A DNA stretch of 64,000 bases from Streptomyces tibetensis (GTDB taxonomy: Bacteria; Actinomycetota; Actinomycetes; Streptomycetales; Streptomycetaceae). Both the position numbers and the translations under genes were made by a program. The notes under the pieces were generated by a model. It did no database searches. It saw nothing but the letters and a program-made list of their open reading frames with translations, and was not told the origin of the DNA. The DNA is taken from positions 124,001 to 188,000 of the forward strand of contig NZ_SZVW01000003.1 in NCBI RefSeq assembly GCF_007655005.1, given 5' to 3'. Position 1 is the stretch's first letter. Each line of letters starts with the position of its first letter. This document shows positions 33,571-44,422 of the stretch, piece by piece.

Positions 33571-34566
33571 CTACAGCCATCCCCGGCGCTTGAACAGCCG
33601 GAAGACCATGACCTCCAGGACGGCCATCAGGGCCATCAGCGCCGGGTAGGACCAGATGTAGTGCAGCTCGGGCATGTGCTCGAAGTTCATGCCGTAGATC
33701 CCCGCGAACATCGTGGGGATCGCGGCCATGGCCGCCCATGCGGAGATCTTCCGCATGTCGTCGTTCTGCCGGACGCTCATCTGCGCGAGATGTGCCGAGA
33801 GGATGTCCGACACCAGCCGGTCCAGGTTCTCCACGGACTCGTTCACGCGGGTGAGGTGGTCACTGACGTCGCGGAAGAACGGCCGGGCCCGGTCGTCCAC
33901 GAACGGCACGGTCACGCCGGCCGACGCCGTGCCCGCCAGCCGGCTCATCGGCGGGGCCAGCGGCCCCGTCGCCCGGCGGAACTCCAGCACCTGCCGCTTG
34001 AAGTCGTAGATCCGCGACGCCGTGTTCCGGGAGCCCCCGCCGTCCGGCGAGAAGACCTCCGCCTCCAGACCCTCCAGGTCCGTCTGCAACTCGGTCGCCA
34101 CGTCCAGGTAGTGGTCGACGGTGGCGTCGGCGACCGCGTACAGCACGGCCGTGGGGCCCTTGCCGAGCAGCTCCGGCTCCTGCTCGAGCCGGTGGCGTAC
34201 GGCCTTGAGCGGGGAGCCCTCGCCGTGCCGGACGGTCACCACGAACGCGTCGCCCAGGAAGATCATGATCTCGCCGGAGGAGACGGTGTCGCTCTGCGGC
34301 TCGTACGCCACCGGCTTGAGCACCACGAAGAGCGAGTCGTCGTACACCTCCAGCTTGGGCCGCTGATGGGCCTTGAGGGCGTCCTCGACGGCGAGTGGAT
34401 GCAGCCCGAACTCCCGGGTCACATGGTCGAACTCGTCCTCCGTCGGCTCGTGCAGCCCGATCCACACGAAGCCGCCCGCCGTGCGGGCGTCCCCCAGGGC
34501 GTCGGAGAGGTCCTCTGGCCCCTCCGTCCGTTGTCCGTCGCGATAGATGGCACAGTCGACGATCAC
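33571..34566 (-). CDS. corA: CorA-family magnesium/cobalt channel
   Basis: 331 residues from GTG 34566. A long acidic N-terminal domain is followed by a helical stalk, and two C-terminal membrane helices flank the diagnostic pore signature YGMNF (in AGIYGMNFEHMPEL, near residue 292). The protein ends with a basic tail, RLFKRRGWL. It forms a pentameric Mg2+ channel in the cytoplasmic membrane. It is divergent from the phosphomutase gene with only 61 bp between starts. Confidence 0.92.
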   Translation of the reverse strand: MIVDCAIYRDGQRTEGPEDLSDALGDARTAGGFVWIGLHEPTEDEFDHVTREFGLHPLAVEDALKAHQRPKLEVYDDSLFVVLKPVAYEPQSDTVSSGEIMIFLGDAFVVTVRHGEGSPLKAVRHRLEQEPELLGKGPTAVLYAVADATVDHYLDVATELQTDLEGLEAEVFSPDGGGSRNTASRIYDFKRQVLEFRRATGPLAPPMSRLAGTASAGVTVPFVDDRARPFFRDVSDHLTRVNESVENLDRLVSDILSAHLAQMSVRQNDDMRKISAWAAMAAIPTMFAGIYGMNFEHMPELHYIWSYPALMALMAVLEVMVFRLFKRRGWL

Positions 34567-34627
34567 GAAGCGAGTCTCCCGTCACTCGAACGACACCACA
34601 CACGCGCGTGCGCCTACGCTGGAGCGC

Positions 34628-35314
34628 ATGCCCACGCTGATCCTGGTCAGGCACGGACGCTCCACCGCAAACACCGAGGGACTGCTCGCCGGCTGGACGC
34701 CCGGTGTCGCCCTCGACGAGCGCGGCGCCGCGCAGGCCGCCGCGCTCCCCGGGCGGCTGGCCGACGTGCCCCTCTCCGAAATCGTCACCAGCCCGCTCCA
34801 GCGCTGCCAGGAGACGATCCAGCCCCTGCTCGACGCCCGGCCGCAGCTGAGCCCGCACACCGACGAGCGCATCGGCGAGTGCCACTACGGCGACTGGTCC
34901 GGGCGCAAGCTCGCCGAGCTGGGGGACGAGCCGCTGATGGAGGTCGTGCAGGCGCACCCCTCCGCGGCGGCCTTCCCCGGCGGGGAGTCCATGCGGTCCA
35001 TGCAGACGCGTGCCGCCGAGGCCGTGCGCGAGTGGAACGCGCGCGTGGAGCGCGACCACGGCGCCGACGCCGTCTACCTGATGTGCTCGCACGGCGACAT
35101 CATCAAGTCGCTCGTCGCGGACGCCCTCGGGCTTCACCTGGACCTCTTCCAGCGAATTTCCGTCGAACCGTGTTCCATCACCGCGATCCGCTACACACGA
35201 CTGCGGCCGTTTCTCGTACGGCTCGGCGACACCGGTGACTTCGCCTCCCTCGTGCCGCGCGAGGAAGCACCGGGCGGCGAGGCCGAAGTCGGGGGTGGTG
35301 CGGGCGCACCGTGA
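34628..35314 (+). CDS. Histidine phosphatase / probable phosphomutase, MSMEG_4193 family
   Basis: 228 residues from ATG 34628. The catalytic RHG is in LILVRHGRSTANTEG (His near residue 9), the acid residue in ERIGECHYGDWSG near 83, and the second His in YLMCSHGDIIKS near 155. TACGCT at 34615-34620 lies 7 bp before the ATG, suggesting a nearly leaderless mRNA. In actinobacteria this subgroup forms a conserved trio with the DUF3090 and SCO1664-family genes, exactly as found here. Phosphomutase activity is a family proposal, not shown by this sequence. Confidence 0.88.
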   Translation: MPTLILVRHGRSTANTEGLLAGWTPGVALDERGAAQAAALPGRLADVPLSEIVTSPLQRCQETIQPLLDARPQLSPHTDERIGECHYGDWSGRKLAELGDEPLMEVVQAHPSAAAFPGGESMRSMQTRAAEAVREWNARVERDHGADAVYLMCSHGDIIKSLVADALGLHLDLFQRISVEPCSITAIRYTRLRPFLVRLGDTGDFASLVPREEAPGGEAEVGGGAGAP

Positions 35315-35392
35315 TCGTTCACCGCAGTAGGGTGAAGCGGTCGCAGCAGTGCCGTGGTCACACGGTTCCCACGATTCCAATGGAGACAGGAC

Positions 35393-35980
35393 GTGTCCCG
35401 TCAGGTGTTCCTCTACGACCATCCGGAGCGCTTCGTGGCCGGTACGGTCGGACTGCCCGGGCGCCGTTCGTTCTTCCTCCAGGCCTCCGCCGGCTCCCGG
35501 GTGACCAGCGTGGCCCTGGAGAAGACCCAGGTCGCCGCCCTCGCCGAGCGCATGGACGAACTGCTCGACGAGGTCGTACGCCGGAGCGGCGGCAGCGCCC
35601 ACGTCCCCGCCGTCGCCCCCTCGGACACCGACACCGCCCCGCTGGACACCCCGATCGAGGAGGAGTTCCGGGTCGGCACCATGGCGCTCGCCTGGGACGG
35701 TGACGAGCAGCTCATGATCGTCGAGGCGCAGGCGCTCGTGGAGTTGGACGCGGAATCCGAGGAGGACCTCGCCGAGGCCGAGGAGCGGCTGCTCCAGGAC
35801 GACGAGAACGGGCCGCCGATGCTGCGGGTCCGGCTCACCGGCACGCAGGCCAGGGCCTTCGCCAAGCGCGCTCTCGACGTCGTCAACGCCGGACGGCCGC
35901 CGTGCCCGCTGTGCAGCCTCCCGCTCGACCCGGAAGGACACGTATGTCCGCGCCAGAACGGATACCGCCGCGGAGCGTGA
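35393..35980 (+). CDS. DUF3090 family protein with C-terminal zinc ribbon
   Basis: 195 residues from GTG 35393, with GGAGACAGG upstream. It begins MSRQVFLYDHPERFVAGTVG. The C-terminus CPLCSLPLDPEGHVCPRQNGYRR (landmark cysteines CPLC and CP) resembles a zinc-binding knuckle, recalling the ends of actinobacterial repeat proteins that bind metal. Middle member of the conserved trio; its 3' end overlaps the kinase-like gene by 37 bp, indicating tight coupling. Biochemical role unknown. Confidence 0.87.
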   Translation: MSRQVFLYDHPERFVAGTVGLPGRRSFFLQASAGSRVTSVALEKTQVAALAERMDELLDEVVRRSGGSAHVPAVAPSDTDTAPLDTPIEEEFRVGTMALAWDGDEQLMIVEAQALVELDAESEEDLAEAEERLLQDDENGPPMLRVRLTGTQARAFAKRALDVVNAGRPPCPLCSLPLDPEGHVCPRQNGYRRGA

Positions 35981-36774
35981 CGCCTTCCGCGAACGCCGCC
36001 GAGCTGCTCGCCCGGGGCGAACTGACCGTACGCGGACGCATCCGCGAGGCCTCCAACGCGGCCCTGTACTGCACGGTGTCGTACGACGGCGAGGAGGCGG
36101 CCTGCGTCTACAAGCCGGTCGCGGGGGAGCGGCCCCTGTGGGACTTCCCGGACGGGACGCTGGCCCAGCGCGAGGTCGCCGCGTACGAGGTCTCCGAGGC
36201 GACCGGCTGGAGCCTCGTGCCACCCACCGTGCTGCGCGAGGGCCCCTACGGCGAGGGCATGTGCCAGCTGTGGGTCGAGGTGACGCCCGAGGCCGAACTG
36301 CTCGCCCTGGTCGACGGCGAGGAACCCGAGCCGGGCTGGAAGGCGATCGGCTTCGCCGAGGTAGGCGAGGGACGCACCGCGCTGCTCGTGCACGCCGACG
36401 ACGAACGGCTGCGGCGGCTCGCGGTCCTCGACGCGGTCATCAACAACGCCGACCGCAAGGGCGGTCACCTGCTGCCCACCGGTGAGGGACGGCTCTACGG
36501 CATCGACCACGGGGTCACGTTCAACGCCGAGAACAAACTGCGGACCCTGCTGTGGGGCTGGGCGGGGGAGGCCCTCACCGAGGAGGCCGTCGACGTCCTC
36601 GAAGGCCTCAGGAAGGGCCTGGCCGAGGGCGGTCCGCTCGCCGCGCGGCTCGAACCGCTGATCACCGACGCCGAGATCGACGCCACCCGCGCGCGGGTCG
36701 GCGCCCTGCTCGCCTCGCGCACCCACCCGGAGCCGAGCGGGGAGTGGCCGGCGATTCCCTGGCCACCCGTGTAG
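35944..36774 (+). CDS. SCO1664-family protein, distantly PI3/PI4-kinase-like
   Basis: 276 residues from ATG 35944. Kinase-like motifs are seen: a possible ATP-binding Lys in AACVYKPVAGERPLWDF near residue 55, a catalytic-loop-like VINNADRKGGHLL near 168, and a metal-site-like YGIDHGVTFN near 185. These match the distant similarity to phosphatidylinositol kinases and HipA-like folds reported for this family. Third member of the trio, translationally coupled to DUF3090. mshC starts 95 bp later. What it phosphorylates is not known. Confidence 0.87.
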   Translation: MSAPERIPPRSVTPSANAAELLARGELTVRGRIREASNAALYCTVSYDGEEAACVYKPVAGERPLWDFPDGTLAQREVAAYEVSEATGWSLVPPTVLREGPYGEGMCQLWVEVTPEAELLALVDGEEPEPGWKAIGFAEVGEGRTALLVHADDERLRRLAVLDAVINNADRKGGHLLPTGEGRLYGIDHGVTFNAENKLRTLLWGWAGEALTEEAVDVLEGLRKGLAEGGPLAARLEPLITDAEIDATRARVGALLASRTHPEPSGEWPAIPWPPV

Positions 36775-36857
36775 CAGCACAGGGACCCGGAACATCGCAA
36801 GAGCGCCTTCTCGGCCGTGTGGCCCGCTCCCATTCGTATAGGGAACTTCAGTCCGGT

Positions 36858-36863
36858 TAGGCT
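36858..36863 (+). promoter_or_regulatory. Candidate -10 element for a leaderless mshC transcript
   Basis: TAGGCT ends 6 bp before the mshC ATG and no ribosome site intervenes, so transcription would begin at or next to the start codon. An independent promoter inside the otherwise co-directional cluster is implied. Confidence 0.45.
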
Positions 36864-36869
36864 CATGGC

Positions 36870-38099
36870 ATGCATGCCTGGCCCGCTTCCGAGGTCCCCG
36901 CCCTGCCTGGTCAGGGCCGCGACCTGAGGATCCACGACACCGCGACCGGCGGCCTCGTCACCCTCGACCCCGGTCCCGTCGCCCGTATCTACGTCTGTGG
37001 CATCACCCCGTACGACGCCACGCACCTGGGACACGCGGCGACCTACAACGCGTTCGACCTCGTGCAGCGCGTGTGGCTCGACACCAAGCGCCAGGTTCAC
37101 TACGTCCAGAACGTCACCGACGTCGACGACCCCCTCCTGGAGCGGGCGCAGCGCGACGGCATCGACTGGGCCGCGCTCGCCGAGAAGGAGACGGTCCTCT
37201 TCCGCGAGGACATGACGGCCCTGCGGATGCTGCCGCCGCGGCAGTACATAGGCGCCGTCGAGGCCATACCCGGGATCGTCCCGCTCGTCGAGCGGCTCCG
37301 GGACGCCGGCGCGGCCTACGAACTGGAGGGGGACGTCTACTTCTCCGTCGAGTCCGACCCGCACTTCGGCAAGGTCTCCCACCTCGACGCCGCGGCGATG
37401 CGGCTGCTGTCCGCCGAGCGCGGCGGCGACCCGGACCGCCCCGGGAAGAAGAACCCGCTCGACCCGATGCTGTGGATGGCGGCCCGTGAGGGCGAGCCCA
37501 GCTGGGACGGCGGATCGCTCGGGCGCGGACGGCCCGGCTGGCACATCGAGTGCGTGGCCATCGCCCTCGACCACCTCGGCATGGGCTTCGACATCCAGGG
37601 CGGCGGCTCCGACCTCGCCTTCCCGCACCACGAGATGGGCGCCTCGCACGCCCAGGCCCTCACCGGCGAGTTCCCCATGGCCAAGGCGTACGTGCACGCC
37701 GGCATGGTCGCCCTGGACGGCGAGAAGATGTCCAAGTCCAAGGGCAACCTGGTCTTCGTCTCCAGGCTCCGGCACGACGGCGTCGACCCGGCCGCCATCC
37801 GGCTCGCGCTGCTCGCCCACCACTACCGCGCCGACTGGGAGTACACCGACCAGGTCCTCCAGGACGCCGTCGCACGGCTCGGCCGCTGGCGGGCCGCCGT
37901 GTCCCGGCCCGACGGGCCGCCGGCGGAGGCGCTCGTCGACGAGATCCGCGAGGCCCTCTCGAACGACCTGGACGCCCCCGCCGCGCTCGCCGCGGTCGAC
38001 CGCTGGGTCGCGCTCCAGGAGCAGAGCGGCGGTACGGACATCGGCGCGCCCGGGGTGGTCTCCCGGGCGGTGGACGCGCTGCTGGGTGTGGCGCTGTAG
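36870..38099 (+). CDS. mshC: Cysteine--1-D-myo-inosityl 2-amino-2-deoxy-alpha-D-glucopyranoside ligase
   Basis: 409 residues, homologous to class I cysteinyl-tRNA synthetase but lacking its tRNA-binding tail. The HIGH-like THLGHAATY lies near residue 53, KMSKSKGN near 288, and zinc ligands are in YVCGITPYD (near 43), WHIECVA and HHE. MshC joins cysteine to GlcN-inositol with ATP in mycothiol synthesis, the main actinobacterial thiol. The truncated C-terminus and Thr-His-Leu-Gly-His form favour MshC over CysS. It follows the phosphomutase/DUF3090/kinase trio. Confidence 0.95.
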   Translation: MHAWPASEVPALPGQGRDLRIHDTATGGLVTLDPGPVARIYVCGITPYDATHLGHAATYNAFDLVQRVWLDTKRQVHYVQNVTDVDDPLLERAQRDGIDWAALAEKETVLFREDMTALRMLPPRQYIGAVEAIPGIVPLVERLRDAGAAYELEGDVYFSVESDPHFGKVSHLDAAAMRLLSAERGGDPDRPGKKNPLDPMLWMAAREGEPSWDGGSLGRGRPGWHIECVAIALDHLGMGFDIQGGGSDLAFPHHEMGASHAQALTGEFPMAKAYVHAGMVALDGEKMSKSKGNLVFVSRLRHDGVDPAAIRLALLAHHYRADWEYTDQVLQDAVARLGRWRAAVSRPDGPPAEALVDEIREALSNDLDAPAALAAVDRWVALQEQSGGTDIGAPGVVSRAVDALLGVAL

Positions 38100-38113
38100 C
38101 CCAGAGGCACGCA

Positions 38114-38145
38114 GAGGGGCGTCTCCCGGCCGGGAGACGCCCCTC
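38114..38145. terminator. Bidirectional terminator between mshC and the PAC2 gene
   Basis: A perfect palindrome with 16-bp arms, GAGGGGCGTCTCCCGG and CCGGGAGACGCCCCTC, 14 bp past the mshC stop and 30 bp past the convergent stop. Confidence 0.85.
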
Positions 38146-38175
38146 CGCGCGTCGTGCGGTGTACCTCGGTCGACC

Positions 38176-39159
38176 TCAGTCGTCCGACGACTCGTCGTCG
38201 TCCGTGCCCGGCTTCGGCGGCTTCGGCGGGCGGGTGCGGCCGCTGGGGTTGTCCCGCAGATACGAGGTGCTGTCGCTGCCGTCGGCCGTGGCGTGGCCGC
38301 CGGGCGCGGGCGGCCCGCCGCCGTCGTGACGCCGCAGATAGCGTTCGAACTCCCGGGCGATCGCCTCGCCGGAGGCCTCCGGCAGCTCGGCGGTGTCCCG
38401 GGCCTCCTCCAGCGACTGGACGTACTCGGCGACCTCGCTGTCCTCGGCGGCCAGCTGATCCACCCCGACCTGCCAGGCGCGCGCGTCCTCGGGCAGCTCG
38501 CCCAGCGGGATGCGCACGTCGATCAGGTCCTCCAGGCGGTTCAGCAGCGCCAGCGTGGCCTTGGGATTCGGCGGCTGCGACACGTAGTGCGGCACCGCGG
38601 CCCACAGCGAGACGGCCGGGACACCCGCGTGCGTGCAGGCCTCCTGGAGGACCCCGACGATGCCCGTGGGGCCCTCGTACTTGGTCTCCTCCAGGTCCAT
38701 GCGGCGGGCCAGGTCCGGGTCGGACGTCGTGCCGCTGATCGGAACCGGACGGGTGTGCGGGGTGTCGCCGAGCAGGGCGCCCAGGACGACCACCAGTTCC
38801 ACCCCCAGTTCGTGCGCGAAGCCCAGCAGTTCGTTGCAGAACGACCGCCACCGCATGGACGGTTCGATGCCCCTCACGAGGACGAGGTCGCGCGGCTTCT
38901 CACCACCGATCCGGACCACCGACAGCCTGGTCGTGGGCCAGGTGATCTTGCGGACGCCCGCTTCCATGAACACCGTCGGGCGGTTGACCTGGAAGTCGTA
39001 GTAGTCCTCGGCGTCCAGCGCCGCGAACACCTCGCCCTTCCATTCCCGGTTCAGATGCGCGACCGCGGTGGAGGCGGCGTCGCCGGCATCGTTCCAGCCC
39101 TCGAACGCGGCCACCATGACCGGGTCGACCAGCTCGGGAACCCCCTCGAGCTCGATCAC
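38176..39159 (-). CDS. PAC2 (proteasome assembly chaperone 2) family protein
   Basis: 327 residues from GTG 39159, chosen because GGAAGGAGG lies 6 bp upstream; a start at 39195 lacks this. The PAC2-family opening VIELEGVPELVDPVMVAAFE then GWNDAGDAAS is clear, and ELVVVLGALLGDTPHTRPVP near residue 120 is typical. The C-terminus is a charged, disordered tail (RPPKPPKPGTDDDESSDD). Homologues exist in all proteasome-bearing actinobacteria, but a chaperone role for the bacterial proteasome has not been established. Confidence 0.9.
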   Translation of the reverse strand: MIELEGVPELVDPVMVAAFEGWNDAGDAASTAVAHLNREWKGEVFAALDAEDYYDFQVNRPTVFMEAGVRKITWPTTRLSVVRIGGEKPRDLVLVRGIEPSMRWRSFCNELLGFAHELGVELVVVLGALLGDTPHTRPVPISGTTSDPDLARRMDLEETKYEGPTGIVGVLQEACTHAGVPAVSLWAAVPHYVSQPPNPKATLALLNRLEDLIDVRIPLGELPEDARAWQVGVDQLAAEDSEVAEYVQSLEEARDTAELPEASGEAIAREFERYLRRHDGGGPPAPGGHATADGSDSTSYLRDNPSGRTRPPKPPKPGTDDDESSDD

Positions 39160-39229
39160 CCAGCGCCTCCTTCCGACGTGCCCTCGCTTGACCACCCAAC
39201 CTTACGGCGTGCCGCGGGGGCGCCCGCAG

Positions 39230-39244
39230 CCCCCTCGCAGGGGG
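39230..39244 (-). terminator. Small hairpin between the FadR-type regulator and the PAC2 gene
   Basis: CCCCCT, loop CGC, AGGGGG: a 6-bp stem, 74 bp past the regulator stop. It may terminate the regulator transcript; weak without a U-tract. Confidence 0.4.
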
Positions 39245-39317
39245 AGTGACCCCATCACTGCCCCGTGATCCGCCCCTGAACACCCCGGATTCATCCGAGC
39301 AGTCCGTGAGGCCCCGG

Positions 39318-39989
39318 TCACAGCGTGGAGCGCAGCCACTGCTCCACACTGGCGACGTGGACGGTCGCCCACGAGCGCGCCGCCTCGGGGTCCCGGTCGC
39401 GCAGGGCCGCCAGGATCGCGCGGTGCTCGCGCAGGGTGCGGGCGACGGCGTCCTCCTGGGTGAGACCGCGCCAGATCCGGGCCCGGGTCGTGGGGCCTGA
39501 CAGACCGTCGAGCAGCGAGCACAGCACGGAGTTGCCCGAACTCTGCACGATGCCCCGGTGGAACTCCAGGTCGCAGGCGACGAGATCCTCCACGGGCGGG
39601 GTGTCGCCGAGCTTGTCCAGCTGGGCGCCGAGCGCGTCCAGCTGCTGCTCGCTGATCCGCAGCGCCGCCATGGCGGTCGCCGCCGGCTCCAGGATGCGGC
39701 GTACGGCCAGGAACTCCAGGACCGTGTCGTCGCGGTGGAAGTCGACGACGAAGCTCATCGCCTCCAGCAGGAGTTGCGGGTCGAGGCTGGTGACGTACGT
39801 GCCGTCGCCCTGCCGTACGTCGAGGATCCGGATCAGCGACAGGGCGCGCACGGCCTCCCGCAAAGAGTTGCGCGACAACCCCAGGTCGGCGGCGAGTTCG
39901 CTCTCCTTGGGCAGTCGGTCGCCCGGGCGCAGCGCGCCGGAGACGATCATCCCCTTGATCTTCTCGATCGCCTCGTCGGTGACTGCCAT
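39318..39989 (-). CDS. FadR/GntR family transcriptional regulator
   Basis: 223 residues with GGGAGG upstream of the ATG. Winged-helix domain: LRPGDRLPKESELAADLGLS then RNSLREAVRAL and VRQGDGTYVT (residues about 20-66). An FCD effector domain follows, with VACDLEFHRGIVQSSGNSVL near 140. No obvious target operon adjoins it; glpD ends 130 bp upstream and is separated by a strong terminator. The ligand is probably a small organic acid, as in other FCD regulators (inference). Confidence 0.88.
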   Translation of the reverse strand: MAVTDEAIEKIKGMIVSGALRPGDRLPKESELAADLGLSRNSLREAVRALSLIRILDVRQGDGTYVTSLDPQLLLEAMSFVVDFHRDDTVLEFLAVRRILEPAATAMAALRISEQQLDALGAQLDKLGDTPPVEDLVACDLEFHRGIVQSSGNSVLCSLLDGLSGPTTRARIWRGLTQEDAVARTLREHRAILAALRDRDPEAARSWATVHVASVEQWLRSTL

Positions 39990-40051
39990 GGCGGCCTCCC
40001 TGTGTGCTCAAGACCTCCGACGTATCAGGTCATTATGGGGGTACGGGAACG

Positions 40052-40091
40052 CGGCAGGGGCGGCTCCGTCGGCGTGGAGCCGCCCCTGCCG
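40052..40091 (-). terminator. Terminator of the glp operon
   Basis: A perfect 16-bp stem, CGGCAGGGGCGGCTCC with GGAGCCGCCCCTGCCG, and an 8-nt loop, 28 bp past the glpD stop on the minus strand. Confidence 0.85.
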
Positions 40092-40118
40092 GGATGGGGT
40101 CCCCCCCGTACCTCGTGC

Positions 40119-41735
40119 CTACTTCTTGTCGAGCACGTCCTGCACCTTGGCGCGGACGTCGTCCGTGGCGAGGCCGCGGATCGTCAGCGTCGTGCGGCGG
40201 CGCAGCACGTCGTCCTGCGTCTCGGCCCACTCGTGGTCGCGGGCCCAGACGACCTGCGCCCAGATCTCCGGGGCGTCGGGGTGGACGCGCTCGGCGAGCT
40301 CGGGGCTCTCGTTGGCCAGGCGGGCGATGTCGAACGCCAGCGAGCCGTAGTGCGTGGCCAGGTGCTTGGCCGTGTCGGCCGCCATGCGCGGGCCGGGCGC
40401 CGGCCGGTCGGTGAGCAGCCGGTGGGCGACCGCGCGCGGGTTGGCGATGCCGGGCAGCGGCAGCTTCTTCGGCAGCGCGCTGATCGGCTCGAAGTCGTCG
40501 CCCAGCGGGTGGCCCGGCAGCGCCTCCAGCTTCTTCATGATGGTCCGGCCGATGTGGCGGAACGTGGTCCACTTGCCGCCCGCGACGGACAGCATGCCGC
40601 CCTTGCCCTCGGTGACGACCGTCTCGCGCTTTGCCTTGGAGGTGTCGCCGGGGCCGCCCGGGAGCACCCGCAGGCCCGCGAAGGCGTAGGTGATCAGGTC
40701 GCGGTCCAGCTGCTGGTCACGGACCGAGAAGGCGGCCTCGTCGAGGATCTGGGCTATGTCCTTCTCGGTGACCGAGACGTCCGCCGGGTCGCCCTCGAAC
40801 TCCTCGTCGGTGGTGCCGAGCAGCAGCATGTCCTCCCAGGGGAGGGCGAAGGTGATGCGGTACTTGTCGATCGGGGTCGCGAGCGCGGCCTTCCAGGGGG
40901 AGGTGCGCTTGAGGACCAGGTGCGCGCCCTTCGACAGGCGGATGGAGGGCGCCGCGTTCGGGTTCTCCATCTTGCGCAGGTGGTCGACCCACGGGCCGGT
41001 CGCATTCAGCACCAGCCGGGCGCTGACGCCGAACTCGTCGCCGGACAGGCGGTCCTTCAGCTCGGCGCCCGTGACACGGCCCTGGGTGAAGCGCAGGCCC
41101 GTCACCTCGGCGTGGTTCAGAACGACCGCGCCCGCCTCGACGGCCCCGCGCACCGTCATCAGCGCCATGCGCGCGTCGTTCATCTGGTCGTCGCCGTAGA
41201 CGGCCACGGCCTTGAGGTTCTCGGTGCGCAGCTCGGGAACGTCCTGCGCGGCCTTGGCCGGCGACAGCAGGTGCCCGACGCCGTCACCGAAGGCGGAGAG
41301 CGCGGAGTAGGCGAAGACGCCCGCTCCGAGCTTCGCAGCGCCGTGCGGCCCGCCCTTGTACACGGGGAGGTAGAACGTGAGCGGGTTCGCCAGGTGGGGA
41401 GCCACCTGGCGGGAGACCGCACGGCGCTCGAAGTGGTTCTCCGCCACCAGCTTCACCGCGCCGGTCTGCAGGTAGCGCAAGCCCCCGTGGAGCAGCTTGG
41501 AGGAGGCGGAGGACGTGGCGCCGGCGAAGTCGCCGGCGTCCACCAGAGCCACCCTGAGGCCGGACTGCGCGGCGTGCCAGGCGGTGGAGATGCCCAGAAT
41601 GCCGCCGCCGATCACGAGAAGGTCGTACGACGCCTTGGAGAGCTGCTCCCTGGTCTCGGCTCGGCTCGGGTTCGAGCCGGAGGCCGGGTGCGTCCCCAGG
41701 GCAGGCACGGACTGCAGGGTGGACTTGGTGGTCAT
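40119..41735 (-). CDS. glpD: Aerobic glycerol-3-phosphate dehydrogenase
   Basis: 538 residues. The FAD-binding DLLVIGGGILGISTAWHAA lies near residue 40, followed by DFAGATSSASSKLLHGGLRY, which is diagnostic for GlpD. GGKWTTFRHIGR is near 418. It oxidises sn-glycerol-3-phosphate to dihydroxyacetone phosphate, passing electrons to quinone at the membrane. Its start is 8 bp after the glpK stop, so the two are one transcript from the glpF promoter. Confidence 0.95.
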   Translation of the reverse strand: MTTKSTLQSVPALGTHPASGSNPSRAETREQLSKASYDLLVIGGGILGISTAWHAAQSGLRVALVDAGDFAGATSSASSKLLHGGLRYLQTGAVKLVAENHFERRAVSRQVAPHLANPLTFYLPVYKGGPHGAAKLGAGVFAYSALSAFGDGVGHLLSPAKAAQDVPELRTENLKAVAVYGDDQMNDARMALMTVRGAVEAGAVVLNHAEVTGLRFTQGRVTGAELKDRLSGDEFGVSARLVLNATGPWVDHLRKMENPNAAPSIRLSKGAHLVLKRTSPWKAALATPIDKYRITFALPWEDMLLLGTTDEEFEGDPADVSVTEKDIAQILDEAAFSVRDQQLDRDLITYAFAGLRVLPGGPGDTSKAKRETVVTEGKGGMLSVAGGKWTTFRHIGRTIMKKLEALPGHPLGDDFEPISALPKKLPLPGIANPRAVAHRLLTDRPAPGPRMAADTAKHLATHYGSLAFDIARLANESPELAERVHPDAPEIWAQVVWARDHEWAETQDDVLRRRTTLTIRGLATDDVRAKVQDVLDKK

Positions 41736-41743
41736 GCTGTTTC

Positions 41744-43282
<1,539 letters not shown>

Positions 43283-43365
43283 TGTGTGCTCCTGGTAATT
43301 CCGGGTTTATGGGGCTTTACGTACGGCGCGTGCTGGAAGTTTCCCGACAGGGCGGGGAATCGCTC

Positions 43366-44160
43366 CTAGGCGAACGCGACGTTGTAGATGCCCGCCGCGA
43401 TGGCGCCGCCGATGAGCGGACCCACCACGGGGACCCAGGCGTAGCCCCAGTCGGAGCCGCCCTTGTTGGGCAGTGGCAGCAGGGCGTGCACGATGCGCGG
43501 ACCGAGGTCACGGGCCGGGTTGATCGCGTACCCCGTCGGGCCGCCGAGGGACAGGCCGATGGAGACCACGACGAGCGCGGTGATCAGGGCGCCCAGGTTG
43601 CCCAGGCCGTTGCCCTTGTCGTTCAGGCCCTGGGTGAGCACGGCGAGCACCAGCACGATGGTGCCGATGACCTCCGTCGCGATGTTCTGCCAGGCGACCC
43701 GGACCTCGGGGCCGGTGGAGAAGACGCCCAGCACGGGGCCGGCGCCCTTCTCCTGGGCCTCGACGGCCTTGACCTTGGTGGCCTGCGCACCCGGACCGCC
43801 GACTATCTCGCGGTCGGTGAGGTGCGCGTGGAACTGACCGTAGTAAGCGATCCAGACCAGAGCGGCACCGATCATGGCGCCGAGGAGCTGTCCGGCCCAG
43901 TAGACCGGGACGTTCTTCCAGTCGCCGTCCTTGATGGCGATGGCCAGCGTCACGGCCGGGTTCAGATGGGCGCCGGACAGCGGCGCCGAGGTGTATACGG
44001 CCGTGAGCACCGCGAAGCCCCACCCGAAGGTGATGGCGAGCCAGCCGGCGTTGCGTGCCTTGGAGGCCTTCAGCGTGACGGCGGCACAGACGCCGCCGCC
44101 GAGGAGGATGAGTATGGCGGTACCGATGGTCTCGCCGATGAAGATGTCGGAGCTGGACAC
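43366..44160 (-). CDS. glpF: Glycerol facilitator (aquaglyceroporin)
   Basis: 264 residues from GTG 44160, with AAGGAG 8 bp upstream. Six membrane helices. The two pore half-helices carry the NPA motifs, [10 protein letters not shown] near residue 66 and [11 protein letters not shown] near 201. The Asp after NPAR distinguishes glycerol-conducting channels from water-only aquaporins. First gene of the glp operon, with a GylR-like inverted repeat 82 bp upstream. Confidence 0.95.
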   Translation of the reverse strand: MSSSDIFIGETIGTAILILLGGGVCAAVTLKASKARNAGWLAITFGWGFAVLTAVYTSAPLSGAHLNPAVTLAIAIKDGDWKNVPVYWAGQLLGAMIGAALVWIAYYGQFHAHLTDREIVGGPGAQATKVKAVEAQEKGAGPVLGVFSTGPEVRVAWQNIATEVIGTIVLVLAVLTQGLNDKGNGLGNLGALITALVVVSIGLSLGGPTGYAINPARDLGPRIVHALLPLPNKGGSDWGYAWVPVVGPLIGGAIAAGIYNVAFA

Positions 44161-44241
44161 CCGCGACTCCTTTGTCCTACGTCCAGGGAAGTTCGATACC
44201 GGCCTGGCGTTGTCACACTCTAGCGCGTATTGCCGGTAGCT

Positions 44242-44258
44242 GTTCGACAATGTCGACC
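44242..44258. promoter_or_regulatory. GylR-like operator upstream of glpF
   Basis: GTTCGACAATGTCGACC is an imperfect inverted repeat, nearly identical to GTTCGGCAATGTCGAAC at 45250-45266 in front of the regulator gene. IclR-type proteins bind such sites. It lies 82 bp before the glpF start. Confidence 0.7.
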
Positions 44259-44422
44259 GATGGACGGGAGTCTTGCTTCGGCGTTACGAGCACGTCAAGG
44301 GCTGTGGACTCGAAAATCTGATCGTTACTGATCGCCGCGGACTCAGTGATCTTTGCCGCAGGTGAGCGCGGACATGCCGAGGACCGGAACGCCGTACGAC
44401 GCCCCGGTCCGCTCGTGTGCCC

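Noticed and set aside
36870..38099. Cysteinyl-tRNA synthetase
   Set aside because: The protein lacks the C-terminal tRNA-binding region, and residues and context fit MshC.
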